From Hyphomicrobiaceae bacterium (GTDB lineage Bacteria > Pseudomonadota > Alphaproteobacteria > Rhizobiales > Hyphomicrobiaceae): DNA of 64,000 bases. Shown here in pieces: positions 27,657-37,275 of this stretch. The position numbers were made by a program, and so were the translations under genes. Every line of letters begins with the position of its first letter. Position 1 is the first letter of the stretch. Where the stretch lies: positions 186,001 through 250,000 of the forward strand of contig JACKJH010000002.1 of NCBI GenBank assembly GCA_020638055.1. The letters are read 5' to 3'. Below the pieces are notes generated by a model. The model had not been told where the DNA came from and searched no databases. It saw only the letters and a program-made list of their open reading frames with translations.

Positions 27657-28145
27657 TCACCTGTACTTGGCGTCGAGCGCCAGGTTCTTGGCAATCTCGC
27701 GTTCCCAGCGATCGCCATTTTCGAGGAGTTTTGCCTTGTTGTAGAAAAGCTCCTCGCGCGTTTCCGTTGCAAACTCGAAGTTCGGCCCCTCGACAATGGC
27801 GTCCACCGGACACGCTTCCTGACACAACCCGCAATAGATGCACTTGGTCATATCGATGTCGTAGCGCGTCGTCCGGCGCGTGCCGTCGTTACGCCGCGGA
27901 CCAGCCTCGATGGTGATCGCCTGCGCCGGGCAGATCGCCTCGCAAAGTTTGCACGCAATACAGCGTTCTTCCCCGTTGGGATAACGCCGAAGCGCATGCT
28001 CGCCACGAAACCGTGGGCTCAAGGGACCCTTTTCGAACGGATAGTTCAATGTCGCCTTGGGCGCGAAGAAATAGCGCATCGTCAGGAAAAACGCCGAAAC
28101 GAATTCCGTCAGGAACAGCGATTTGATTCCGGATGCCACACTCAT
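27657..28145 (-). CDS. nuoI: NADH-quinone oxidoreductase subunit I
   Basis: 162 aa, the 8Fe ferredoxin-like subunit holding clusters N6a and N6b. Seen: two CxxCxxCxxxCP motifs (CIACKLCEAICPAQAI and CIYCGLCQEACPVDAIVEGP) and an amphipathic N-terminus that contacts the membrane. It transfers electrons from NuoG toward NuoB. It lies between the 69-aa small membrane protein and nuoJ. Confidence 0.97.
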   Translation of the reverse strand: MSVASGIKSLFLTEFVSAFFLTMRYFFAPKATLNYPFEKGPLSPRFRGEHALRRYPNGEERCIACKLCEAICPAQAITIEAGPRRNDGTRRTTRYDIDMTKCIYCGLCQEACPVDAIVEGPNFEFATETREELFYNKAKLLENGDRWEREIAKNLALDAKYR

Positions 28146-28160
28146 GCGTTCTCTCCGTCC

Positions 28161-28370
28161 TCACTCATAAATCATCGGCACGATGAAGTAGCCGAATGCA
28201 GGAAAAATGATCAGGTCGGCCCAGGCCATACCGCGCATGATATTTGCCACTTGGCGTTGCTGTGATGTCGGCTTGGCGCCCTCGGTTCGGTCGGCAACCG
28301 ACCTTAGTATTCCGAAGTTGACAAGACCCAATACAGCGCCACCCAAAAGCCCGATCATGGCAGAAGTCAT
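28161..28370 (-). CDS. Small two-helix membrane protein between nuoH and nuoI
   Basis: 69 aa. Two hydrophobic segments, about 4-24 (AMIGLLGGAVLGLVNFGIL) and 48-66 (AWADLIIFPAFGYFIVPMI), joined by a basic/polar loop with TSQQRQ. The start overlaps the nuoH stop by four bases (ATGA), a strong sign of real translation. No family recognised. Cotranscription with complex I is certain by position; a role in it is inference. Confidence 0.75.
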   Translation of the reverse strand: MTSAMIGLLGGAVLGLVNFGILRSVADRTEGAKPTSQQRQVANIMRGMAWADLIIFPAFGYFIVPMIYE

Positions 28371-29482
28371 GCGAGCCCTCCGAAGTGCAGAACCGCAGCA
28401 ACGACCACGACCATTAGCAGCGACAACGGCAGGAATACCTTCCAGCCTAGCCGCATGAGTTGGTCATAGCGGTAGCGCGGCACCATGGCTTTGACCATCG
28501 CGAACATGAAGAACACCAACGTCGACTTGCCGATGAACCAAATGATGCCGGGCACCCAGTTGAACGGGGCAACATCGATGGGGGGCAACCAGCCACCAAG
28601 GAAGAAAACCGTTGTCATGGAACACATCGCAACGATGGCAACGTATTCACCGAGCATGTACAGCAGATATGGCGTCGATGAATATTCCACCATGAAACCG
28701 GCAACAAGTTCCGATTCCGCTTCCGGCAGATCGAATGGCGGCCGGTTTGTCTCCGCCAGTGCTGAGATGAAGAACACCACAAACATCGGGAACAGCGCCA
28801 GCCAGTACCAATCCAGGAACGAGTTTGGCAAACCCGCAGACGTACCCAGACCAGACTTTTGCGCATTGACGATGTCGGTCAGGTTGAGTGATCCCACCGG
28901 CAGCAACACGCAGATGATGACGAGCCCAATCGAGACTTCATAGGAGACCATTTGTGCCGCAGAGCGCAGTGATCCCATGAAAGGATACTTCGAGTTCGAC
29001 GCCCAACCACCCATGATGATGCCGTAAACACCAAGCGAAGAAAGCGCCAGAACGTAGAGCACACCGACGTTAAGATCAGAGATGACCCACGTGCCCCAGG
29101 CATTTTCATTGACAGGGATCACCGCCCACATGGCCATGGCGAATGTTGCTGTTGCCAAAGGCGCTAAAAGGAACACGCCCTTGTCGGCGCCCGCCGGTAT
29201 CAAAGGCTCCTTGAAAACGAATTTGAACATGTCGGCAAACGATTGCAGCAAACCGAAAGGCCCGACAACGTTCGGCCCTCTTCGAAGCTGCACCGCGGCC
29301 CACACCTTGCGGTCCATGAGCAGCAGAAACGCAATCAACACCAACAGTCCCACCAGCAGCGCTAGACTCGCCACCACATAAGCCAGCGTCCACCAAAACC
29401 AGTCGAGCCAACCGGGCAACGGTAGCGTCGTTTGCAACCAATCGATCACCGAATTGATCATGGTCCAGCCGTCCCCCGTCAT
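28367..29482 (-). CDS. nuoH: NADH-quinone oxidoreductase subunit H
   Basis: 371 aa if the ATG at 29482 is used; ATG 29461 (MINSVIDW) is an alternative. Eight-helix membrane subunit forming the quinone channel. Seen: MDRKVWAAVQLRRGPNVVGP, GVYGIIMGGWASNSKYPF, and the ETNRPPFDLPEAESELVAGF loop with conserved acidic residues. The start overlaps the nuoG stop by four bases. Confidence 0.96.
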   Translation of the reverse strand: MTGDGWTMINSVIDWLQTTLPLPGWLDWFWWTLAYVVASLALLVGLLVLIAFLLLMDRKVWAAVQLRRGPNVVGPFGLLQSFADMFKFVFKEPLIPAGADKGVFLLAPLATATFAMAMWAVIPVNENAWGTWVISDLNVGVLYVLALSSLGVYGIIMGGWASNSKYPFMGSLRSAAQMVSYEVSIGLVIICVLLPVGSLNLTDIVNAQKSGLGTSAGLPNSFLDWYWLALFPMFVVFFISALAETNRPPFDLPEAESELVAGFMVEYSSTPYLLYMLGEYVAIVAMCSMTTVFFLGGWLPPIDVAPFNWVPGIIWFIGKSTLVFFMFAMVKAMVPRYRYDQLMRLGWKVFLPLSLLMVVVVAAVLHFGGLA

Positions 29483-31584
29483 TCCGCTGCGTTGAGACTG
29501 CCAGCAGCGTTGGCAGCCTTGTTGAGTGCACTAAGCTCCGCCATGACGGCGGATGCCCGAGCGATTGGGTTTGTCAGGTAGAAATCTGGAATAACCGGCT
29601 CGAACGCTGTTGCATCGGCCATGCCGCCCTGGTTGGCGAGCTTAGCCACCGCTTCCACCTCACCTTCGCCACCGTGTGGCTCGTCAATGCGCGCGAGAAC
29701 CGGCGCCGCCTTGTGCATTTTTGCGCGCAGTTCCCCGAGTGTATCGTAGGAAAGCGTATGCCCGACGCGCGAAGATAAAGCTCGGATGATCGCCCAGTCT
29801 TCTTTTGCATCGCCCGGTGGGAAGACGGCCCGTGCTGCGATTTGCACGCGACCTTCGGTATTGGCGTAGCTGGCGCTTTTCTCAGTGTAGGCAGCGCCCG
29901 GCAGAATAACGTCAGCTCGGTGCGCACCAGCGTCACCATGCGTACCCTGGTAGATCACGAACGTATCGCCCAGCGCCGTGACGTCAAACTCATCGGCACC
30001 AAGTAGCCACAAAACATCGACGCCGCCCGACACCATTTCAGCGGTAGCCAGACCGCCCTCACCTGGCACAAAGCCTAGGTCAAGGCCAGCGACGCGGGCA
30101 GCGCCCGTATGCAGAACGTTGAACACCGCCCAACCCTCATCGGCACCCTTTTTTGCAGCTTCTGCTATGCGCGCCGCCAAAGACATGACGACAGCACCGT
30201 CTTCTCGCCCGTAAGCGCCAGCACCAACAATAACCATCGGCCTCTTGGCGTCTGCCAGAACCTTGGCGAAGCCGTGCTTGCCGTCCGCCACATCGGCAAG
30301 ACTTTGAATTCCCGAACCGATATGCGTCACAGCATAGGTCAGCGGGGCGTTGACGCCGATCAGGCCCACCTGCAGTCCGCCGCGACGCCAGCGCCCACGG
30401 ATGCGCGCATTCAGCACCGCAGCTTCGTGACGCGGGTTCGACCCTATGATGAGTATCGCATCGGCATCGTCGATCGCGTCAATGGTGGTGTTGAAGACGT
30501 ATCCGGCCCGGCCAGCCGCTGGATCGAGCACTTCATGAGGACCACGGCAATCCATGTTCCTGCCGCCCAGAGCGTCCATCAATTCCTTTAACGCAAACAT
30601 CTCTTCAGCACCGGTCAGGTCGCCGGCAACGACGCCGATCTTCTCAGGCCCCGCGGCCTTGACCCGTTCGGCCACCAGATCGAGCACCTCGTCCCATGAC
30701 GCAGGCACCAGCCGTCCGTCCTTGCGGACATAGGGCTGATCGAGGCGTTGTGACCTCAACCCGTCAACGATGTGACGGGTCTTGTCGGAAATCCATTCCT
30801 CGTTCACAGCATCGTTGTTGCGCGGCAGGATGCGCATCACTTCCGCACCGCGCGTGTCGACACGAATGTTGGAACCAACAGCGTCCATCACGTCGATCGA
30901 CTCAGTCTTCCTGAGCTCCCATGGTCGCGCGTTGTGCGCCCACGGCCGGTGCGTCAGCGCGCCGACAGGACATAGATCGACGGCATTGGCGCTCATCTCC
31001 GACAGAATGCCTTTTTCCAGATAGGTGGTGATCTCGGCATCCTCGCCGCGGCTGATGAGGCCCAGTTCCTCAACGCCCGCGACCTCGGTCATGAAGCGCA
31101 CACAGCGCGTGCAATGGATGCAGCGCGTCATCATCGTCTTGATAAGCGGGCCGATGTATTTGTCTTCAACCGCGCGCTTGTTTTCATGATAGCGCGACCC
31201 GCCGATACCAAACGCCATGGCCTGGTCCTGCAGATCGCACTCACCACCTTGGTCGCAAATGGGACAATCCAGCGGATGGTTGATGAGCAGGAATTCCATC
31301 ACACCTTCGCGCGCCTTCTTCACCGTCTCGCTCTTGGTGTGCACGACGTTGGGCGAGCCATCCGGATTGGGACGCAGTTCATTGACGGTCTGCGCGCAAC
31401 TTGCGATCGGCTTTGGCGCACCCTCGACCTCGACCAGGCACATGCGGCAGTTGCCGGCAATCGACAGGCGCTCGTGATAACAAAAGCGCGGAATTTCCGA
31501 ACCGGCCTGCTCGCACGCCTGCAATAGCGTGGTGCCGTCCGCGACCTCGATCTCTTTGCCGTCGATGATCAATTTCTTTGGCAT
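29479..31584 (-). CDS. nuoG: NADH-quinone oxidoreductase subunit G
   Basis: 701 aa, the large Fe-S subunit of the NADH module. Seen: an N-terminal 2Fe-2S ferredoxin fold (FCYHERLSIAGNCRMCLVEV), the H-x3-C-x2-C-x5-C type 4Fe-4S site (HPLDCPICDQGGECDLQD), then CIHCTRCVRF for N4, and a molybdopterin-oxidoreductase-like domain without cofactor. The gene begins 19 bp after nuoF. Confidence 0.97.
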   Translation of the reverse strand: MPKKLIIDGKEIEVADGTTLLQACEQAGSEIPRFCYHERLSIAGNCRMCLVEVEGAPKPIASCAQTVNELRPNPDGSPNVVHTKSETVKKAREGVMEFLLINHPLDCPICDQGGECDLQDQAMAFGIGGSRYHENKRAVEDKYIGPLIKTMMTRCIHCTRCVRFMTEVAGVEELGLISRGEDAEITTYLEKGILSEMSANAVDLCPVGALTHRPWAHNARPWELRKTESIDVMDAVGSNIRVDTRGAEVMRILPRNNDAVNEEWISDKTRHIVDGLRSQRLDQPYVRKDGRLVPASWDEVLDLVAERVKAAGPEKIGVVAGDLTGAEEMFALKELMDALGGRNMDCRGPHEVLDPAAGRAGYVFNTTIDAIDDADAILIIGSNPRHEAAVLNARIRGRWRRGGLQVGLIGVNAPLTYAVTHIGSGIQSLADVADGKHGFAKVLADAKRPMVIVGAGAYGREDGAVVMSLAARIAEAAKKGADEGWAVFNVLHTGAARVAGLDLGFVPGEGGLATAEMVSGGVDVLWLLGADEFDVTALGDTFVIYQGTHGDAGAHRADVILPGAAYTEKSASYANTEGRVQIAARAVFPPGDAKEDWAIIRALSSRVGHTLSYDTLGELRAKMHKAAPVLARIDEPHGGEGEVEAVAKLANQGGMADATAFEPVIPDFYLTNPIARASAVMAELSALNKAANAAGSLNAAE

Positions 31585-31603
31585 CAGATTGCCTCAGCCT
31601 CAC

Positions 31604-32887
31604 CTATTCCGCCGCCTGTGGATGGGCTTTGTGGTATGCGTCGATCCGCTCCTCCATCAACGGGCGGAAGTTGCGGATGAGACCTTGCACCGGCCAAGCC
31701 GCTGCATCACCCAGCGCACAAATCGTATGCCCCTCGACTTGCTTCGACACGTCCCACAATAGATCTATCTCGCTTTTGGAGGCACTGCCCTCAACCATCC
31801 GCTCCATCACGCGCCACATCCAGCCGCAGCCTTCCCGGCACGGCGTGCACTGTCCGCAGCTTTCGTGCTTATAGAAATAAGACAACCGCGCGATTGCCTT
31901 GATCACGTCCGTCGATTTGTCCATGACGATGATGCCGGCGGTGCCCAGACCTGACTTCGCCTTCGACAAGGCGTCGAAATCCATGGTGATTTCTTCACAC
32001 GTATCGGCCACGATGCACGGCACCGACGATCCGCCGGGGATCACCGCAAGCAGGTTCGACCACCCCCCGCGCACGCCGCCTGCATGCTTGTCCAGCAGCT
32101 CCTTGAGCGGAATGCCCATTTCCTCTTCGACCACGCACGGCTTCTCGACGTGACCTGAAATCTGAAACAGCTTGGTGCCGGTGTTGTTGGGTTTGCCCAA
32201 TCCAGCAAACCAGGAGCCGCCGCGCCGCAGAATGTCCGGCACCACAGCAATTGATTCAACGTTGTTGACGGTCGTTGGCGCACCATAAAGCCCACAACCA
32301 GCCGGGAACGGCGGCTTCAACCGGGGCTGGCCCTTTTTGCCTTCCAGGCTTTCGATCAGCGCACTTTCCTCGCCGCAGATGTAAGCGCCACCGCCGTGAT
32401 GCACGACAATGTCGAAGTCCCAGCCATGCACGTTTCCTTTGCCGATAAGGTTTGCGGCATAAGCCTCGTCCACGGCCTGCTGGAACCGCTCACGCTCGCG
32501 GATGTATTCGCCCCGGAAATAGATGAAAGCAGTGTGGGCGCGCATGGCGAACGATGCCAGCAACATGCCCTCAATGAGCAGATGGGGTTCGTGTCGCAGG
32601 ATCTCACGATCCTTGCATGAACCGGGCTCTGACTCGTCGGCATTCACCACCAGATATGACGGCCTTGGGTCATTCTTGGGCATGAACGACCACTTTAGTC
32701 CCGTCGGAAAACCTGCTCCGCCGCGCCCGCGCAAGCCCGAAGCCTTCACCTCGTTGATGATCCAGTCGTGTCCCTGGTCGATCAGCAGCTTCGTGCCGTC
32801 CCAAGATCCGCGCTTCTTTGCGCCATCCAGACCGCTGTCGTGGAAGCCGTAGATATTACGGAAGATGCGATCCTTGTCAGCCAACAT
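31604..32887 (-). CDS. nuoF: NADH-quinone oxidoreductase subunit F
   Basis: 427 aa, binds NADH, FMN and cluster N3. Seen: GLRGRGGAGFPTGLKWSF (FMN/NADH site), GAYICGEESALIESLEG, and the N3 ligands in ESCGQCTPCREGCGW plus a later Cys in HTICALGDAAAWP. It starts 6 bp after the 59-aa membrane protein. Confidence 0.97.
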   Translation of the reverse strand: MLADKDRIFRNIYGFHDSGLDGAKKRGSWDGTKLLIDQGHDWIINEVKASGLRGRGGAGFPTGLKWSFMPKNDPRPSYLVVNADESEPGSCKDREILRHEPHLLIEGMLLASFAMRAHTAFIYFRGEYIRERERFQQAVDEAYAANLIGKGNVHGWDFDIVVHHGGGAYICGEESALIESLEGKKGQPRLKPPFPAGCGLYGAPTTVNNVESIAVVPDILRRGGSWFAGLGKPNNTGTKLFQISGHVEKPCVVEEEMGIPLKELLDKHAGGVRGGWSNLLAVIPGGSSVPCIVADTCEEITMDFDALSKAKSGLGTAGIIVMDKSTDVIKAIARLSYFYKHESCGQCTPCREGCGWMWRVMERMVEGSASKSEIDLLWDVSKQVEGHTICALGDAAAWPVQGLIRNFRPLMEERIDAYHKAHPQAAE

Positions 32888-32893
32888 GCGTCC

Positions 32894-33073
32894 TCAGCTC
32901 CCCGAATTCTTCCGCGCCAGATAGCTCGTTGCTATTGCGAGTATCGCACCGACCACCAACAAACCCGGATCGTGCCATGTCATTGCCAGTCCTACACCAG
33001 CAGCCACGAAAATAAGAGGCAGCACGACAATGCCAAAAACCGGGTGCATAGCGCCAAGCTCCATTGGCATCAT
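32894..33073 (-). CDS. Small membrane protein between nuoE and nuoF
   Basis: 59 aa from the ATG at 33073, which overlaps the nuoE TGA as ATGA. Two hydrophobic stretches, about 10-27 (HPVFGIVVLPLIFVAAGVGL) and 34-50 (GLLVVGAILAIATSY), with a WHDPG turn between. A longer frame upstream exists but lies in nuoE. Unknown family; position alone ties it to complex I. Confidence 0.65.
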   Translation of the reverse strand: MMPMELGAMHPVFGIVVLPLIFVAAGVGLAMTWHDPGLLVVGAILAIATSYLARKNSGS

Positions 33074-34413
33074 CCTTTGGGCCGCTCGCCCGCAGCCGCC
33101 TCCGGGCGCCACCCATCGGCGAGCTTTTTGCACTGCTCGATCCACTTGTCGCGTTCAACGCGCCCTTTAAAGCCTTTCATTGACGCTTCGAACCATTCCA
33201 CCTCATCCGGCGTCCATTTGGCGATCTGTTCGAAATGCCAGATGCCCATATCGTTGAGTTGCCCCTGCAGCTTTTCAGCAACGCCCCAGATAAGTGTAAG
33301 GTCATCGGCTTTGCCTTGCTTGGGCTTCGACAGCAACTCTGGTTTTTTGCCAGGCGTTTGCCCCGCATCCGCACCGGCATCAGATGCAGCCTTGGCCTGT
33401 GCTTTTCCAGTTGCCGCCAAGACAGCAGCCTGCGCGGCTTCAGCCGCAACGTTACCTTTGGCGGCCTCGGGCAGGCGCGCGGTCAAGTCGGGACCGGCAT
33501 TGGCCGGTTCGGTCAGCGCGGCAACCGGCTTTGCTGTTTTTGATGTATCCGGCTTCTGTGATGTGCCAGACGTTTCAGTCCTTGGCTCGGCTTCAGGTTT
33601 AGCTGAGGCTTGAGGTTTGGTGGCAGTGTCGGCCTTTGCCGCACCAATGGGCTCTTTTTTTTCTATTGCAGGCTTTGGCTCTTCTGATTTTGATTTTGCT
33701 GCCGTGGCTTTGGGCGCCTCTGGTTTGGCTGCACCAGTGCCGTCTTTGCCGGCCACATCTCCACCGTTGAGCCGCGCCTTCCATTCGCCCAAACCTGACC
33801 CGTCAAAGAGTGCGGGGTCTGTCAGGGTCGTTGGTCCGCCTTCGGGGCAAGACGCCGTTCGGCCAATCTGTGATCCTGGCTTTGGCTGGTTTCCTGAAGC
33901 AAAACCATCCAATACCTTCTCGAAAAGTTCCGGGTTCAGATCCTCATAGGTATCTTTATAAATTTGCACCATCGGCGCGTTGGCACATACGCCAAGACAC
34001 TCCACTTCTTCCCAAGAAAAGGCTCCATCTTCGGAGAGGTGATGCGGTTGAGGATGGATCCTCGATTTGCAGACATCAATGAGGCCTTGCGACCCTCGCA
34101 ACATGCATGGCGTTGTGCCGCACACCTGTACGTGTGCCTTGCTGCCGACCGGCGCGAGTTGGAACATCGTATAGAACGTCGCCACTTCCAAAACGCGGAT
34201 GTAAGCCATACCGAGCATGTCCGCCACATAGCGGATTGCAGGCTCGGGCAGCCAACCCTGATGCTGCTCTTGCGCGCGCCATAACACTGGCAGCACGGCG
34301 GAGGCTTCCTTGCCCGGCGGGTATTTGGCAATGGTTGCTTTGGCCCAGGCAAGATTATCCGCGCTGAAGGCAAAGCTAGACGGTTGGTCCGGATAGAGGC
34401 GGCGAACGGCCAT
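33070..34413 (-). CDS. nuoE: NADH-quinone oxidoreductase subunit E with long linker and C-terminal HhH-like domain
   Basis: 447 aa; typical NuoE is about 160-220. Residues up to about 190 are the thioredoxin-like 2Fe-2S domain holding N1a (GTTPCMLRGSQG, ECLGVCANAPMVQIYKDTYEDL). Residues about 210-365 form an Ala/Lys/Pro/Glu-rich, probably disordered linker. From about 370 to 434 lies a compact domain (DDLTLIWGVAEKLQGQLND, HFEQIAKWTPDEV, GRVERDKWIEQCKKL) homologous to the end of RpsB in this window. The gene is preceded by 428 bp without a gene, suggesting its own promoter. Confidence 0.94.
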   Translation of the reverse strand: MAVRRLYPDQPSSFAFSADNLAWAKATIAKYPPGKEASAVLPVLWRAQEQHQGWLPEPAIRYVADMLGMAYIRVLEVATFYTMFQLAPVGSKAHVQVCGTTPCMLRGSQGLIDVCKSRIHPQPHHLSEDGAFSWEEVECLGVCANAPMVQIYKDTYEDLNPELFEKVLDGFASGNQPKPGSQIGRTASCPEGGPTTLTDPALFDGSGLGEWKARLNGGDVAGKDGTGAAKPEAPKATAAKSKSEEPKPAIEKKEPIGAAKADTATKPQASAKPEAEPRTETSGTSQKPDTSKTAKPVAALTEPANAGPDLTARLPEAAKGNVAAEAAQAAVLAATGKAQAKAASDAGADAGQTPGKKPELLSKPKQGKADDLTLIWGVAEKLQGQLNDMGIWHFEQIAKWTPDEVEWFEASMKGFKGRVERDKWIEQCKKLADGWRPEAAAGERPKG

Positions 34414-34841
34414 CGATGGCTCCTCGGGCTCCTGGCGGCGGAGAAACAGAAATTATGGTGTGCCTAAGTAAGGCACATGGGACGCCGGAAAGGCCCCAAA
34501 CGTCCAGCCACCACGTCCCCAGACGGCTTGACCTTTGTTCCCTACGTCGTACCAGCGTTTTAGGCAAGGCTCGGCGCCTGCGTCTATAGCAGCACTCGAC
34601 TTTCAATGCAGACTAAACATCACACGTAATCGGGACACAAAAGATGCAAATCATTTGAGTTCGGTCAAATTCACGATGATGGATATGGGCCTGCCTGGTG
34701 CCGAAGAACGTCCGCTGCGGGCAAAATATATCCAGACGAGGCCGTGACGGTTTGCGATGCATCTGGCACAAAATTCTGGCGCGGTTTTTTATTTTTGAAG
34801 CGCGCGCGCCCAATTGTTGTGCATGCGCAATGACTGTGAAT
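34414..34841. other. Intergenic region upstream of nuoE
   Basis: About 430 bp between nuoE and the 142-aa membrane protein. No gene or repeat recognised; it probably holds the promoter for nuoE onwards. Confidence 0.35.
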
Positions 34842-35270
34842 TTAAAGGTCGGGCCGCGCGGGAACGCTATCCGGCTCTCGCTTGATGAGGTCGCCAGGCC
34901 GCGAATAAGCCCATTTCGGACGCTCGTATCCGAGTATCGACGGCAACCAACCCATCAGCAGCAATGTCGCCGCCAGTGGCGCCAGGACCAGTGATATTTG
35001 TGAACCTACGCGCAGGAAACCGGTCCAGAATATTGCCAGCAACAGGCCACCCACCACGATTATCCAGCCACCGTAGTCAACGCCTCGTGCTGCCGCAAAC
35101 AAAAGGCCCATGACAAGCGCGAAGAGTCCCACAAGTATCGGGATAGCCGGCAGGTCGGCATGTAGCGACCCCATCGGCCAATCATATTTGCGAGCAAAAA
35201 GCCGATATGTTGTAAGGCTCAACCCCCAGCCGAACGCGCCGATGGCCAGCAAAAACAGATTATCGATCAT
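34842..35270 (-). CDS. Uncharacterised four-helix membrane protein
   Basis: 142 aa with four hydrophobic segments: about 3-22, 43-61, 68-86 and 90-112. The C-terminal tail is hydrophilic and proline-rich (YSRPGDLIKREPDSVPARPDL). No family recognised. It lies upstream of nuoE on the same strand, separated by about 430 bp, and downstream of the SQR-like gene. Confidence 0.6.
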   Translation of the reverse strand: MIDNLFLLAIGAFGWGLSLTTYRLFARKYDWPMGSLHADLPAIPILVGLFALVMGLLFAAARGVDYGGWIIVVGGLLLAIFWTGFLRVGSQISLVLAPLAATLLLMGWLPSILGYERPKWAYSRPGDLIKREPDSVPARPDL

Positions 35271-35562
35271 CTGGTAATCCCCTGAGCACGTCGCTCAGCC
35301 TCCCCGGCTTCGGTGTTGCATACCGCTTATGCTCTTTGAAGGCCAATAAACAGCGCAACAAACATCCGCTAACTTTCGTTGCTTGCCAAACGTTTGTGTC
35401 GATTGCCAGACATAATACATGAGCGCAGTGAAAAACAGCAGTCTACAGAGGCTCCATACACCACTGTCGCTCGAACAAAACGTGAAAACACATATGAAAA
35501 TTCCAGGGCATGCAAAGCGCTCGGTCAACGAGCGACCGAAAACCGCGGTGATGGCGATACCT

Positions 35563-35590
35563 GCATCCACTTCGTCGGAAAATGCTTTAT
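35563..35590. repeat. A1 remnant
   Basis: A single arm of A1 (CATCCACTTCGTCGGAAAAT) with no partner palindrome. This is the only A-family trace inside the nuo region (21.2-41.6 kb). The surrounding 35271-35725 interval has no recognisable gene. Confidence 0.6.
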
Positions 35591-35725
35591 GTCCGCCACT
35601 TGGCCGGACTTTCCCAACACCAAAGGTAGACCGGGTTACGGTAGTGAACAGCTCTGGTTTACCTGCACCCAAAGCCATTTTTGCCACCGCACATGTGGCT
35701 TTGCGCGGCTCACACCCTTTCGGGT

Positions 35726-36859
35726 TCACCGAAGGGCTTTCAGATATTTCTTCTCAAATGCCCGCTTCGACCAATGGAGTGCGCGGCTGCCGGGCAAAAT
35801 TACGGAGCGCTTTTGATCGCGGTAGACCATTATGCCTTTGTCGAGCGTATCGACAATGCAGATCAACTCCGGTTTCGGCGTCTTTTCAGGTTCCTTGCCT
35901 TCCAGCCCCAACAATAGGTTGTCCGCAGCCGCCTTGGCCTGCAAGTCCGCCATATGCGCCTGCTTGGGAAGCCAATCGGGACCAGGGAAAGATCCTGCAT
36001 CGCCTGCGACATACGTGTGCGCAAAGCCTTCCACACGGCAGAACTTGTCGGCCTTGATGAAGCCGCCTTCCGATTTCGGCAATCCGGTTTCGGCAATCCA
36101 TGCCGGCCCCGTCATGCCCGGCATGAACAAAATGAGATCGGCATTGACGCGGCCAGCTTCTGTCTCAATGCCAGTGGGTGAGAAGTTGAGAGGCTTGTGT
36201 CCAAGATGCCTGTCGATCCGCCGCTTACCCATCTCTTCCAGCAACTTCGTAACCGCTTTTTCGCCCAATCGCATGCCGGGCTTGGGCGAACCACTGAAGA
36301 ATACCAACTCCACGTCATCGCGCCGGCCTTTCTTGCGAAGCCATGTATCGATGCCGAACAAAAGCTCAAACATCGGTCCGCCACGCATGGCCGCCGGCTC
36401 ATTGGGATTGCCACCGAACCCAAGGGCGATCCGCCCCGACTTAAGCGCATTGAGACGGTCGCGGATCGCTTCGGCCGCGTCGATGCCTTCGCAGATGGTG
36501 AGCGCATGTTCGATGCCAGGCATCTTCTTGATGAAGCGCCCCCCGGTCGCGATTATCAACGCATCATTCGTTACCGAGCCATCGCTTGTTTCGACCGTGC
36601 GCCCGTCCGCAGACAGCCCCGTAACAGTGGCCTGTTTGTAGTTGATATCATGGCGCTCAAAGAAACCGTCCAACGAATGCAGGATGTCCTTGCGCTGCCG
36701 CAACCCGGTCGGCACCCAAATGAGACTTGGATAATATTCAAACTGCGAGCGCGGAGCGATAATGGTGATCTTTGCTTCGAGCGACCGTTTTCGAATGCTC
36801 TGCGCAGCCGTCAATGCAGCAAACCCAGCACCAAGAATTGAGATCTCTGGCTTCAACAT
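35726..36859 (-). CDS. Sulfide:quinone oxidoreductase-like FAD flavoprotein
   Basis: 377 aa from the ATG at 36859, with GGAAG seven bases upstream. Seen: an N-terminal FAD motif (ISILGAGFAALTAA), a second GxGG-type region, LIIATGGRF, and a C-terminal FAD/isoalloxazine segment TYVAGDAGSFPGPDWLPKQA followed by the membrane-binding helix region. SQR-family members pass electrons from sulfide to quinone. The only Cys I can place are in TICEG, KFCRVEG and LICIVD, so the redox-active pair needs checking; a type II NADH dehydrogenase relative is the alternative. It interrupts the nuoD-nuoE order. Confidence 0.72.
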   Translation of the reverse strand: MLKPEISILGAGFAALTAAQSIRKRSLEAKITIIAPRSQFEYYPSLIWVPTGLRQRKDILHSLDGFFERHDINYKQATVTGLSADGRTVETSDGSVTNDALIIATGGRFIKKMPGIEHALTICEGIDAAEAIRDRLNALKSGRIALGFGGNPNEPAAMRGGPMFELLFGIDTWLRKKGRRDDVELVFFSGSPKPGMRLGEKAVTKLLEEMGKRRIDRHLGHKPLNFSPTGIETEAGRVNADLILFMPGMTGPAWIAETGLPKSEGGFIKADKFCRVEGFAHTYVAGDAGSFPGPDWLPKQAHMADLQAKAAADNLLLGLEGKEPEKTPKPELICIVDTLDKGIMVYRDQKRSVILPGSRALHWSKRAFEKKYLKALR

Positions 36860-37087
36860 ATTCAACTTCCTTTCGGAGAATCCAAATCCTTGCGCTCGGA
36901 ACGGTGCAAGACGCGAGCAAGCCTTTGCAACTACCCTATCGCCCTCATTCCACCTTGACCAGTGACCGGCATCACGCACTTTGAGACACGCCTAATAGAG
37001 TGCAAAGGGTGCCCTTTTCGATGATCTGTGCAATCCATATGCATGAGAATGAATATTGCGCGTTTACGTTTTCGCCGGCACGGAGAT

Positions 37088-37165
37088 TTAGCCCGCCTCC
37101 CTCCTTGCGGGTCGATCTCGCGCCGGCGCGATGACGGCCGTGCCCTCGTGAGAAAGGCGGGCTAG
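37088..37165. repeat. F-type palindromic element, short form
   Basis: 78 bp with inverted ends TTAGCCCGCCT and AGGCGGGCTAG and an inner GATCTCGCGCCGGCGCGATG palindrome. Bounded by TTAG and CTAG. Other short copies lie at 51257-51334 and within 43731-43802. Confidence 0.87.
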
Positions 37166-37275
37166 CCAGCGTGAACATCTAAGCCATAACGAATAAGCAA
37201 TAACGAATTCGGGAGCGTTGTGTTCCTGCAAAGAACCAAGGCAAGGTTAACCGAAGCATCAGCCAGTTAAGGTCA

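Noticed and set aside
35295..35729. A 144-codon minus-strand frame between the SQR-like gene and the 142-aa membrane protein
   Set aside because: No domain, includes an A1 remnant, and codon use looks unlike neighbouring genes.
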